Below, piece by piece: positions 17,594-27,241 of a stretch of DNA of 64,000 bases. Positions within the stretch are counted from its first letter, which is position 1. Each line of letters starts with the position of its first letter. The position numbers were made by a program, and so were the translations under genes. The notes under the pieces are model-generated. The model was given only the letters and a program-made list of their open reading frames with translations. It did not search any database and had not been told where the DNA came from. The stretch comes from Jannaschia maritima (GTDB taxonomy: Bacteria; Pseudomonadota; Alphaproteobacteria; Rhodobacterales; Rhodobacteraceae): NCBI RefSeq assembly GCF_030973515.1, contig NZ_JARGZA010000001.1, forward strand, positions 1-64,000. The letters run 5' to 3'.

Positions 17594-18742
17594 ATGACAT
17601 TGGATACCCTCGTGCTGACACCGCTGGCCTGGATCGGGTTCGCGCTCGCCGCGCTCTATGCCGGGTTGACCCTGGTCAACCTGGCCATCTTCCGTGCACC
17701 TGGACCCGCGGGGTCGGGGCGTCCGACGCCCCGCGTGTCGATCCTGATCCCGGCCCGCGACGAGGCGGACAACATCGTCGCCGCGTTGGACGCAGCACTC
17801 GCGCAGGAAAGCGCGGAGGTGGAGGTCGTGGTCCTGGACGACGGGTCCACCGACGACACGGTCGATCGCGTGCGCGCGGTCATGCGGCGCGACGACCGCG
17901 TGCGGTTGGAGCAGGGTCGCCCGCTGCCCCCGGGTTGGAACGGCAAGCAACATGCGTGTCACCAACTGGCGGAACACGCCCGATATCCCGTCCTCCTGTT
18001 CGTGGACGCCGACGTGCGTCTGCAGCCCGAGGCCGTGGCCCGAATGGACGCCTATCGGCAGGATCGGGCGCTCGACCTGGTGTCGGGCTTTCCGCGACAG
18101 GTGACCCGCACCCTGGCCGAGATCGTCGCCATCCCGCAGATCCTGGTCGTCCTGCTGGGCTATCTGCCGTTTCCCTTCGCGCGGATGACGAACGTCGCCG
18201 GTTTGGCGGCCGGTTGCGGGCAGCTGATGCTGGTGACGGCGGACGCCTATGCCGCGGCGGGGGGGCATGCGGCGTTCCGCGATCGGATGCACGACGGCCT
18301 GAACCTGCCCCGCAACGTCCGCCTGTCGGGGGGACGCACCGACATCCTGGACGCGACGCCCGTGGCGTCCTGCCGGATGTACGACAACTGGGACGACATC
18401 TGGTCGGGGTTCAGCAAGAACGCCACCGAGGGCATGGCCAAGCCCGTCGCGTTGCCGGTCTGGACGGTGCTGCTGGGCGGGGGCCACATCCTGCCCTGGT
18501 TCCTGGCGATCCTGTCCTGGGCGTTCGGTGCGGCGACGGCATGGACGCTGTCGCTGTGGGCGATTGGGATGGTGCTGTTCGCGCGCACGGTGCTGGCGAT
18601 CAAGGTGCGCCAACACCCGCTGTCGGTGCTGCTGCATCCCGTGGGCGTCTGGATCACGCTGGCCATCCAGTACGGCGCGCTGGCCGCCGCGCGCAAGGGC
18701 GGGCGCGCCACCTGGCGCGGCCGCACCTACGAGGTCAACTGA
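17594..18742 (+). CDS. family 2 glycosyltransferase, probable carotenoid (CrtQ-type) glucosyltransferase
   Basis: This is a 382-residue membrane glycosyltransferase. One N-terminal helix (residues about 10-32) precedes the GT-A domain: VSILIPARDEADNIV, VVLDDGSTDDT, PPGWNGKQHACHQ and LFVDADVRL (the DXD site). About three hydrophobic segments follow at the C-terminus. PGWNGK is typical of hopanoid- and carotenoid-associated GT2 enzymes. S. aureus CrtQ has about the same length and layout and glycosylates a C30 carotenoic acid. That substrate is inferred here from the operon. Confidence 0.8.
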   Translation: MTLDTLVLTPLAWIGFALAALYAGLTLVNLAIFRAPGPAGSGRPTPRVSILIPARDEADNIVAALDAALAQESAEVEVVVLDDGSTDDTVDRVRAVMRRDDRVRLEQGRPLPPGWNGKQHACHQLAEHARYPVLLFVDADVRLQPEAVARMDAYRQDRALDLVSGFPRQVTRTLAEIVAIPQILVVLLGYLPFPFARMTNVAGLAAGCGQLMLVTADAYAAAGGHAAFRDRMHDGLNLPRNVRLSGGRTDILDATPVASCRMYDNWDDIWSGFSKNATEGMAKPVALPVWTVLLGGGHILPWFLAILSWAFGAATAWTLSLWAIGMVLFARTVLAIKVRQHPLSVLLHPVGVWITLAIQYGALAAARKGGRATWRGRTYEVN

Positions 18743-18773
18743 GCCGCATCCGAGGCCGGAAGGGAGAGCCATC

Positions 18774-20189
18774 ATGTTCGACGCCACGCAGGCCGCCGGA
18801 ACGACCATTGCAGACATGCGGGCAATGCACGCGGCGATGCGGGCCAGGTTCGACTTGTCGGACGTCCCATCCATCCACGCCCGACGGGCATCGCTCGACC
18901 GGTTGACAGCCGGCATACGCGCCCACCGGCAGGATATCCGCGATGCGCTGTCGTCCGATTTCGGTCACCGGGCGGAGATGGAGGCCCTGACGGCGGATAT
19001 CGGCGCCACGCTCGACTTCATCGCGCATGCCCGGCGCAGGCTGCCCCGCTGGGCCGCGCCGAAGCGCAGGCTCGTGATGCGACCGTTGCCCGGTTGGGCC
19101 ACCCGGCTGCGCGAGCCGAAGGGTCTGGTCGGCATATTGTCGCCCTGGAACTATCCCATCTATCTGTGCCTCGTCCCGCTGGCGACGGCCGTGGCGACGG
19201 GGAACCGCGCCATCCTGAAGCCGTCCGAACGCGCGCCCGCCAGCGCCGCGATCATCGCCCGGATCGTGACCGATGCGCTGCCCGGCGATGCCTATGCCGT
19301 CGTGACGGGTGACGTCGATCTGGCGCAGGCGATGGCCGTGCTGCCATGGGAACACCTGTTCTATACCGGGTCGGAGGCGATCGGGCGCCGCATCGCCGCG
19401 CAGGCCGCGACGACCATGACACCCCTGACGCTGGAGCTGGGGGGCAAGTCCCCCGCCATCGCCATGCCGGACGCGCGACCGGACGACCACGCCCCGATGG
19501 TGGCCTGGGGTAAGTTCTATGCGGCGGGGCAGACCTGCGTCGCGCCCGATTACCTGCTGGTGCCGAAGGGACGGGCGGCGGAATGGGCCGACGCGATCCT
19601 GGACACGGCACGCGCGTTCGTCGCGGGCGAGGGGGCGCCGGACTACACCGGTCTGATCGACGGACGGCATCGCGAGCGCATCGCGGGGTTGGTGCGCGAC
19701 GCGGCGGCGCGGGGCGCCACGGTCCGGGCATTGGACCCCATCGACGGACGGGACGACGCGCATCCCCCGGCGGTCGTGCTTTGCCCCCCGCCCGACGCCG
19801 AGATCATGACGCAGGAAGTGTTCGGCCCCGTGCTGTCGATCCTGGAGTACGACGACCTGGACCATGCCCGGCGCATCGTCGCCGCCAACCCGAACCCGTT
19901 GGCGGCCTATGCGTTCGGGGCGGATGCGGGGCGGGCCCGTCGCTTCGTGACGTCGATCCGGTCGGGGAACGCCGCGGTCAACGTCCCCATGGTCCACGTC
20001 ACCCTGCACGACGTGCCGTTCGGGGGCATCGGATCGTCGGGGATGGGGGCCTATCACGGGGAGCGCGGGTTCGTGGAGTTCAGCCACGAGCGATCGCTGT
20101 TCCAGCCCCTGCACCGCAGCGTCCTGTCCTTCCTGCCGCCGCCCTACGACGACCGCGCCCGTGCGATGGTGCGGTGGTTGTCGCGCTAG
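18774..20189 (+). CDS. aldehyde dehydrogenase, probable diapocarotenal dehydrogenase
   Basis: This is a 471-residue NAD(P)-dependent aldehyde dehydrogenase of the short class-3/coniferyl-aldehyde type. The catalytic Cys is in YAAGQTCVAPDYLLV, the Glu in LTLELGGKSPAIA, and the substrate region is LSPWNYPIYLCLVPLATAVATGN. In C30 pathways such an enzyme oxidises the terminal aldehyde of the carotenoid to the acid that is then glycosylated. The ribosome site AGGGAGAG lies just before the ATG. It closes the rightward arm. A general aldehyde detoxification role is the alternative. Confidence 0.85.
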   Translation: MFDATQAAGTTIADMRAMHAAMRARFDLSDVPSIHARRASLDRLTAGIRAHRQDIRDALSSDFGHRAEMEALTADIGATLDFIAHARRRLPRWAAPKRRLVMRPLPGWATRLREPKGLVGILSPWNYPIYLCLVPLATAVATGNRAILKPSERAPASAAIIARIVTDALPGDAYAVVTGDVDLAQAMAVLPWEHLFYTGSEAIGRRIAAQAATTMTPLTLELGGKSPAIAMPDARPDDHAPMVAWGKFYAAGQTCVAPDYLLVPKGRAAEWADAILDTARAFVAGEGAPDYTGLIDGRHRERIAGLVRDAAARGATVRALDPIDGRDDAHPPAVVLCPPPDAEIMTQEVFGPVLSILEYDDLDHARRIVAANPNPLAAYAFGADAGRARRFVTSIRSGNAAVNVPMVHVTLHDVPFGGIGSSGMGAYHGERGFVEFSHERSLFQPLHRSVLSFLPPPYDDRARAMVRWLSR

Positions 20190-20247
20190 GGGCGGCCGAC
20201 CCGTAGCGGTGACGGCGCTTCGGGGTCGGTCGGACCGATACGGGGGA

Positions 20248-21243
20248 TCACTCCGCCGCCGTCGCCTCGGCCGGCCCGTGATAGGGACAGGCCACGATGC
20301 GTTCTGGCTGCGGCCGCAGGGCGGGCGGCACGGCATCGGCGCAGTCCGGCCGGGCCCTGGGGCAGCGGGTGTGGAAGACGCAGCCGGATGGCGGGGTCAG
20401 GGGTGACGGCAACTCGCCCCGGACCGCCTGCCGATCGCGGCGCCGGGCGGTCGGATCGGGGACGGGAACGCTGGCGACCAGCGCCTGCGTGTAGGGGTGC
20501 AGGGGATCACCCACGACGGCGCGCGCCGGTCCGACCTCCATTTGGCGCCCCAGATACATCACCATGATGCGGTCCGAGACGTGGCGGACGACCGAAAGAT
20601 CGTGTGCGATGAAGATCATCGCCAACCCCATCTCGCGCGACAGGCGCCGGAGCAGGTTCACGACCTGCGCCTGGACCGACACGTCGAGCGCGCTGACGGG
20701 TTCGTCGCAGATCAGCAGGCGCGGTTCCAGGATCAGGGCGCGCGCGATGCCGATGCGCTGGCACTGCCCGCCCGAGAACTCGTGCGGGAAGCGGTTGACC
20801 AGGTTGGGCAGGAGGCCGACCCGCTCCATCATCGCCTGTGCCGCGTTCCGGGCGTCCGTGCGCGACACGTCGCGGTGCGTCCGCAGGGGTTCGGCGATGA
20901 TGTCGCCCACGGTCATGCGGGGGTTCAGCGCCGCGAGGGGATCCTGGAACACCATCTGCACGTCCGCCCGGTGGCGGCGGCGTTCGCCGGGCGACAGGGC
21001 GGTCAGGTCGGTCCCCTCCCACGACACGACGCCGGAGGTTGCCGGGATCGTGCCGACGATGGCCCGCGCGAGGGTCGACTTGCCCGATCCCGATTCCCCG
21101 ACCACGCCGAGCGTTTCGCCGGCCGCCAGGTCGAACGACATGTCCTTCACCGCGCGCAGCCGGTCCGGCGCGGTCCAGGGCATCGCACCCTTCCGGGGGA
21201 CGTCGAACGTCACGTTCAGGTCGCGGACGGATAGCAGCGTCAT
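20248..21243 (-). CDS. oligopeptide/dipeptide ABC transporter ATP-binding protein (OppF/DppF)
   Basis: This is a 331-residue ABC ATPase. Walker A is GESGSGKSTLAR, the signature is EFSGGQCQRIGIARAL, and Walker B is LLICDEPVSALD. The C-terminal extension PLHPYTQALVASVPVPDP, then CVFHTRCPRARPDC, is the oligopeptide-transporter tail with its Cys cluster. The start is ATG 21243, with the oppD-like gene ending 38 bp upstream. It pairs with OppD to drive uptake of small peptides. It is the last gene of a leftward five-gene set. Confidence 0.92.
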   Translation of the reverse strand: MTLLSVRDLNVTFDVPRKGAMPWTAPDRLRAVKDMSFDLAAGETLGVVGESGSGKSTLARAIVGTIPATSGVVSWEGTDLTALSPGERRRHRADVQMVFQDPLAALNPRMTVGDIIAEPLRTHRDVSRTDARNAAQAMMERVGLLPNLVNRFPHEFSGGQCQRIGIARALILEPRLLICDEPVSALDVSVQAQVVNLLRRLSREMGLAMIFIAHDLSVVRHVSDRIMVMYLGRQMEVGPARAVVGDPLHPYTQALVASVPVPDPTARRRDRQAVRGELPSPLTPPSGCVFHTRCPRARPDCADAVPPALRPQPERIVACPYHGPAEATAAE

Positions 21244-21280
21244 CGCCCGGCCGTCCGCACGAGGGTCTGGTCGTTGGTCG

Positions 21281-22261
<981 letters not shown>

Positions 22262-22262
22262 C

Positions 22263-23207
22263 TCAGCGATCCTTCGGATCGAGCGCGTCGCGCAGGCCAT
22301 CGCCGACGAAGAAGAGCGCGAACAGCAGGGCGACGAAGGCGGCGAGGGGGAAGCCCAGCATCCAGGGCACGTCGTTGCGCATCTGGCCCGCGCCCTGTGC
22401 GATCAGCGCACCGAGCGAGGTGAGCGGTTCCTGCACCCCCAAGCCCAGGAAGCTGACGAAGCTTTCGAACAGGATCATCTGGGGCACGAGCAGGGTCGCA
22501 TAGACGACCACGATCCCCAGCAGGTTCGGCACGATATGACGGGCAATGATCATCGGCGAGCGGACCCCGGTGGCGATCGCGGCCTCGACGAACTCGCGGT
22601 TCTTCAGCGACAGGGTCTGCCCCCGCACGATGCGGGCCATGTCGAGCCACGAGATCAGGCCGACGCCCACGAACAGCATGATGACCGAGCGTTCGAAGAC
22701 CACCATCATCAGGATCAGCACGAACATGTAGGGGACGGCGATCAGCACGTCGACGATGCGCATCATCACGTCGTCCACGCGTCCGCCGACATAGCCCGAC
22801 ACGGCCCCGTAGATCGTGCCGATCACGACGGCCACGGCGGCGCCGACGAAGCCCACCGCGAGCGAGATGCGCGTCCCCTGCGCGGTGCGGGCGAACAGGT
22901 CGCGTCCGGTCTCGTCAACCCCGAACCAGTGGCCCGTTTCCAGCGATGGGCCACCCACGACGTGGACCTGCCCGAGCATGCCCCAATCTATCGTCTCGTT
23001 GTCCCAGGGGCTGATCGTGTCCCCCAGGAAGGCGAAGGCCGCGAGCAGCACCAGAACCAGGAGAGAGCCGGTCGCGGCCTTGTTGCGAAGGAACCGCGTG
23101 CGCGCGTCCATCCACAGGGATCGACCCTTCACCGGCACCGTCACCCCGTCGGGGAACGGGTTCGCGGCGGGCGACAGGAACGCCTTCGTGGCCTGGCGGA
23201 TCGACAT
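22263..23207 (-). CDS. peptide ABC transporter permease (OppC/DppC)
   Basis: This is a 314-residue inner-membrane permease with about six helices and an N-terminal cytoplasmic lead. GVDETGRDLFARTAQGTRISL is the OppC/DppC signature after the first periplasmic domain. The coupling loop is FVEAAIATGVRSPMIIARHIVPN (EAA motif). The start ATG overlaps the stop of the preceding permease gene (ATGA). Confidence 0.92.
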   Translation of the reverse strand: MSIRQATKAFLSPAANPFPDGVTVPVKGRSLWMDARTRFLRNKAATGSLLVLVLLAAFAFLGDTISPWDNETIDWGMLGQVHVVGGPSLETGHWFGVDETGRDLFARTAQGTRISLAVGFVGAAVAVVIGTIYGAVSGYVGGRVDDVMMRIVDVLIAVPYMFVLILMMVVFERSVIMLFVGVGLISWLDMARIVRGQTLSLKNREFVEAAIATGVRSPMIIARHIVPNLLGIVVVYATLLVPQMILFESFVSFLGLGVQEPLTSLGALIAQGAGQMRNDVPWMLGFPLAAFVALLFALFFVGDGLRDALDPKDR

Positions 23208-24133
23208 CAGCCGTACCGTATCTTCGGGTCGATCCAGGCATAGAGCAGATCGACGAGGAGGTTTAGGGCCACGACGATCACGCCGTAGAGGACCGTGACC
23301 CCCATGATGATCGCGTAGTCGCGTCCCAGCGCGGCGGCGACGAAGAACTGCCCGATGCCGCCGGTCGAGAAGAACATGTCGATCAGGACGGACCCGGTGA
23401 GCAGGAAGGCGAAGGTCGGTCCGAGATAGCTGATGACGGGCAGCATGGCGGGTTTGAGGGCGTGCCGCAGGATCACGCGCCGCATCGGCAGCCCCTTGGC
23501 CCGCGCGGTGCGGATGAAGGGAGCGTTCAGGACCTCCAGCATGGAGGAACGCGTCAGGCGGGCGATGGACGCCATGTACGACGTCGCGAGTGCCACGACC
23601 GGCAGGATCAGATAGTTCCACTGTCCCCCGTTCCACCCGCCGCCCGGCAGCCAGCCTAGCCAGAGCGTGAAGACCAGCACCAGGATCGGGGCCATCACGA
23701 AGTTCGGCAGCACGCTGGCCCCGATGGAGAAGCCCACGGCGAGCGTGTCCAGCCAGGTGTTGTGCTTGATCGCCGCGGTGATGCCCAATGGGATGCCCAC
23801 CGCCATCGCGACCAGTCCCGACAAGAGGCCGTAGGTCAGCGTGATCGGGAAGCCCTGCGCGATCACGTCGTTCACGGTGCGGTCGCGATAGGTGAAGGAA
23901 GGGCCGAAGTCGAAGTCGGTCGCCAGGTTCCAGACGTAGAGGCCCAGCCGTTGCCAAGCCGGCCGGTCGAGCCCGTACTTCGCTTCGAGGTTGTCCAGCA
24001 CGTATTGCGGCACGCCCCGTTCGCTGTCGAAGGGCGAGCCGGGGGCCAGCTCCATCAGCGTGAAGGTCAGCACGATCAGGAAGAGGATCGTAGGGATAGC
24101 GATCAGCAGGCGGCGGACGACGAAGGCGGTCAC
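23207..24133 (-). CDS. peptide ABC transporter permease (OppB/DppB)
   Basis: This permease has about 308 residues. The N-terminus TAFVVRRLLIAIPTILFLIV is the typical first helix, and the coupling loop is FIRTARAKGLPMRRVILRHALKP. The GTG at 24133 was chosen because it gives the family N-terminus; an open frame continues to an ATG at 24220, but the added residues are Arg-rich and unlike the family. No good ribosome site is visible, so the start is uncertain. The first gene of the set, oppA, ends 168 bp upstream. Confidence 0.88.
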   Translation of the reverse strand: MTAFVVRRLLIAIPTILFLIVLTFTLMELAPGSPFDSERGVPQYVLDNLEAKYGLDRPAWQRLGLYVWNLATDFDFGPSFTYRDRTVNDVIAQGFPITLTYGLLSGLVAMAVGIPLGITAAIKHNTWLDTLAVGFSIGASVLPNFVMAPILVLVFTLWLGWLPGGGWNGGQWNYLILPVVALATSYMASIARLTRSSMLEVLNAPFIRTARAKGLPMRRVILRHALKPAMLPVISYLGPTFAFLLTGSVLIDMFFSTGGIGQFFVAAALGRDYAIIMGVTVLYGVIVVALNLLVDLLYAWIDPKIRYG

Positions 24134-24248
24134 GAAAGCAACCCGAAGGAAATCTTCGACGGTCCCGTTTCCCCGGCGGAGGTTCCCGCGTCGGGCCCGG
24201 AGATGGCGCCGCCAAGCCACGGGGCGGGGACGCCGCCCGTCGGGCGAG

Positions 24249-24269
24249 GCCCCCGCGCGAGGCGGGGGC
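24249..24269 (-). terminator. stem-loop between the binding-protein gene and the permease genes
   Basis: GCCCCCGC (24249-24256) pairs with GCGGGGGC (24262-24269) around a 5-base loop. It lies about 30 bp downstream of the oppA-like stop, on the path to the permease genes. No U-run follows, so it is more likely an mRNA-stabilising or partially terminating structure, as often seen after ABC binding-protein genes. Confidence 0.45.
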
Positions 24270-24301
24270 GTCGGTGGCTGGGGGCGGTGGTCACGCCGCG
24301 A

Positions 24302-25930
24302 TCACTCGGACGCGGTGCGGTAGAAGTCCTTCACGTACCAGTTGTTCTCCACGTTCTCGAGCGGCCAGCCCTTGATCTCCGGGTTCAGGAGGAACGTCAG
24401 CGCGTAATGGTAGATCGGGATCATCGCCGTGTCGTCGTAGATGATCTGCTCCACCTCGGTATAGATCTCCTGCGGGTTCTCGGACGTCTTCGACTCCGCC
24501 ATCAGCTGATCGAGGCGTTCGTTGGAATACTTACCGTCGTTCGATCCATGGGTGGTCGTCATCAGATCGAGGAAGGTCGAAGCCTCGTTGTAGTCCCCGC
24601 ACCAGGCCGATCGGGCCAGGTCGAACCCCCCCTCGCGCCGCTGTTCCAGGTACACCGCCCATTCGGAGTTCGACAGCGTCGTGTCGACACCCAGCTTCTG
24701 CTTCCACATCTGGCTGACCACCGTGGCGATCTGCCGGTGCTGGTCGGACGTGTTGTAGATGAAGCGCAGATCGAGGTCCGGGCTGCCCGCTTCCTCCCAC
24801 AAGCGCTGGGCTTCCGCGTCGCGCTCCGCCTGCGTCATCTCCTGCATGGGCATGGTGGGCTGCTCGAACCCGGCGGTCGCCCAATGCGTGAAGTTATAAG
24901 CGGCTTCCTGGCCGCCCTGCAGGATCTGGTCGACGATCACGTCGCGATCGACCGCCAGAGACAGGGCGTAGCGGACGTTCGGATCCGACAGGGCTTCCGG
25001 CACGTCGTCGCCCGCACGGAAGTTGAACGGATAGTAGTAGGAGCACAGCCGGGGGACGGAGTTCGCCTCGTCCGGCCGTTCCTCCTGCAGGCGCGGGAAG
25101 GTGCCCGCCGGGACGGGTTCGAGCATGTCGAACTCGCCGGCCTCGTAGCGGGTGAGGGCCTGGTTGTCGTCGACGATGACGTAACCTTCGATCCGCTCGA
25201 TCTCCACCGAGTCCGCATCCCAGTACTGGTCGTTCTTAACCAGCGTGAACCCCTCGTTCAGCGACAGTGATTCAAGCGTATAGGCACCGTTCGAGACGAT
25301 GTTCTCGACGTCCGTCCAGTCGTCGCCATGTGCCTCGATGGTCGATTCGTGGGCGGGAAACAGCACGCCATAGGTCGTCATTGCCGGAAAGTAGGGGAGG
25401 GGCGCTTCGAGCGTGACGCGCAGGGTGCGGTCGTCCACGGCCTCGACGCCCAGGGCGTCCGGTTCCATGTCACCGGCCACGACGGCGGCGGCGTTCTCGA
25501 TCTGCGTCAGCTCGACGTACCATTGATAGGGGGACGCCGTCGCCGGATCGGCCGCGCGCCGCCAGCCATAAACGAAGTCGCTCGCCGTGACGGGGTCGCC
25601 GTTCGACCAGCGCGCATCCTCGCGCAGGGTGAAGGTATAGACGGTGTTGCCTTCGGATGCCTCGAAGGACTCGGCCACGCCCGGCACGAGGTTGCCCTCC
25701 GAGTCCTGGTTCATCAGCCCCTCGAAGAGTTGGCGGATGACATGGAAGCCCTCCGTCTCCTCGTTGAGCTGGGGGTCGAGCGTGGGGAACTGAGCCGCGA
25801 GCCGATAGCGGAACACCTGATCTTCCGCCAACGTCTCACCCGGCTGGGGGTCCGCGGCGAAGGAGGGGACGGCGGCGGTCAACGCCAGCGCGGATACGGT
25901 CGTCAGGCCGATCAAGGTTCTGCGGATCAT
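24302..25930 (-). CDS. periplasmic oligopeptide-binding protein (OppA/DppA family)
   Basis: This is a 542-residue family 5 solute-binding protein. Residues 1-25 form a signal peptide ending SFAAD. LAAQFPTLDPQLNEETEGFHVIRQLFEGLM, then DARWSNGDPVTASDFVYGWRRA, are the peptide-binding protein signatures close to OppA. The ribosome site GGGAG stands before the ATG. The ligand is probably peptides, but nickel, opines or murein peptides are also bound by the family. It is the first gene of the transporter set, and its promoter should lie in the 139 bp upstream, which also contain a small GGGCG/CGCCC hairpin near 25958. Confidence 0.93.
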   Translation of the reverse strand: MIRRTLIGLTTVSALALTAAVPSFAADPQPGETLAEDQVFRYRLAAQFPTLDPQLNEETEGFHVIRQLFEGLMNQDSEGNLVPGVAESFEASEGNTVYTFTLREDARWSNGDPVTASDFVYGWRRAADPATASPYQWYVELTQIENAAAVVAGDMEPDALGVEAVDDRTLRVTLEAPLPYFPAMTTYGVLFPAHESTIEAHGDDWTDVENIVSNGAYTLESLSLNEGFTLVKNDQYWDADSVEIERIEGYVIVDDNQALTRYEAGEFDMLEPVPAGTFPRLQEERPDEANSVPRLCSYYYPFNFRAGDDVPEALSDPNVRYALSLAVDRDVIVDQILQGGQEAAYNFTHWATAGFEQPTMPMQEMTQAERDAEAQRLWEEAGSPDLDLRFIYNTSDQHRQIATVVSQMWKQKLGVDTTLSNSEWAVYLEQRREGGFDLARSAWCGDYNEASTFLDLMTTTHGSNDGKYSNERLDQLMAESKTSENPQEIYTEVEQIIYDDTAMIPIYHYALTFLLNPEIKGWPLENVENNWYVKDFYRTASE

Positions 25931-26069
25931 TCGGGATCTCCCTGCATGGTTCTGTCGGGCGCTTCGCCCCTGTCGTTATGCATAAAGCTTGGAGCCCCTT
26001 TCGGCCCGGATGCAAGCGCCTGCGGCGGAAAAGCGCTCTAACGTCGCGGTAGGGATGCCGGCTGCCCGA

Positions 26070-27128
26070 TCAGCGGGCGATGGCGACCATGACCTCGCGT
26101 TCGATCCCGCGATAGAACACTTCGTCCCCCATGCCGTCGGTGAGGTCCGGCCCGCCCAGGATGGCATAGGCCCAGCACGTGCCGTCCGGCTTATGCCACG
26201 CGCCGCCGGTGAACCCTAGCGCATGGCCGGCGTGGCCGACGAGGAGCCCCGGCAATTCCGGGTGCCCGTCGTAGAGGGTCAGCCCCTGGCCCACGGCGCG
26301 GAACAGTCCGCCGCCATCCATCCCGTTGCGCCCGTCGAAGCGCCAGGCCGGCCGGGCCATGCGGTCGTCAACCGCCACCATCCGGACCAGGCGCGCCATC
26401 TCGATCACGTTCAGGCGGAGGCCCCCTTGCGGCGAGAACCACGCGGCCTGTCCCGGCTTCCAACTCGCGAGCGAGCGACCCTCGCCGTCGCGCCAGATCG
26501 AGTCGGCGTCCCAATCCCCGCCCGGCCCGTCGACCTGCCGGGCGTATCGGTCGCCGTCCCACTGCCAAAGCGCGAGGCGCGCGGCGCGGTTCGGCACGCC
26601 CGCCCAGTTCGGGCCTCCGCCGATGCGGGCCGGATCGAGGACGTGACGGCGCATCAGGACGTCGAAGCCTTCCCCGGTCACGTGTTCCGCCATGTTCGCC
26701 GCGAGGACGTAGCCGAGGTTGCAGTAGCGGAAGAAGGCACCCGGGCGCGTTCCGGTACGGGCCTTCCGTATAAGCGCGAACGGATCGCCGGGCGGCTCGA
26801 CCACGTATCCGGCCTCGTCGGACAGCCCCGCCGTATGCGACAGCAAATGCGATACCGAAGCGCCGGGGATCGCGGGGACGGGAGCGTCGGGCGGCAGCAC
26901 GTCCAACACCGTCCGTGCGGTCGCCATCTTCGTCACGGATGCGACGCGGAAGCGGAGGGCCGCGTCGCCGACCGGGGGACCGCCCGGGCCATCGCTGCCT
27001 TGGAGCCACGCGCGTTCGGACCCGTCCGGCTCGATGCGGGCCAGCGCCACTGCCAACGCGCGAGCCGGATCGGCCTGCGTCAGCGCGCGCGCAAGGATGC
27101 GGCGGACGTCGTCGAACGCATCAGCCAT
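26070..27128 (-). CDS. serine hydrolase (beta-lactamase class C-like)
   Basis: This is a 352-residue protein of the class C beta-lactamase/penicillin-binding-protein-like hydrolases. The SxxK motif is in FRVASVTKMATA, YxN is in FRYCNLGYVLA, and the third motif region is probably VGHAGHALGF (HxG). No signal peptide is visible at the chosen ATG, so it may be a cytoplasmic esterase or peptidase rather than a lactamase. It is divergent from cydA with a 113-bp shared upstream region. Its substrate is unknown. Confidence 0.8.
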   Translation of the reverse strand: MADAFDDVRRILARALTQADPARALAVALARIEPDGSERAWLQGSDGPGGPPVGDAALRFRVASVTKMATARTVLDVLPPDAPVPAIPGASVSHLLSHTAGLSDEAGYVVEPPGDPFALIRKARTGTRPGAFFRYCNLGYVLAANMAEHVTGEGFDVLMRRHVLDPARIGGGPNWAGVPNRAARLALWQWDGDRYARQVDGPGGDWDADSIWRDGEGRSLASWKPGQAAWFSPQGGLRLNVIEMARLVRMVAVDDRMARPAWRFDGRNGMDGGGLFRAVGQGLTLYDGHPELPGLLVGHAGHALGFTGGAWHKPDGTCWAYAILGGPDLTDGMGDEVFYRGIEREVMVAIAR

Positions 27129-27241
27129 CGGCGGTTCGACGATACGCCGCGGGCTCGTCGGAATTTTGGGGGGTGAATGAGGATCGCGATGGGATAACAA
27201 GGGCTCGTTGGGTCCATCCGGGCCGCAGGCCGGGGATTGGC

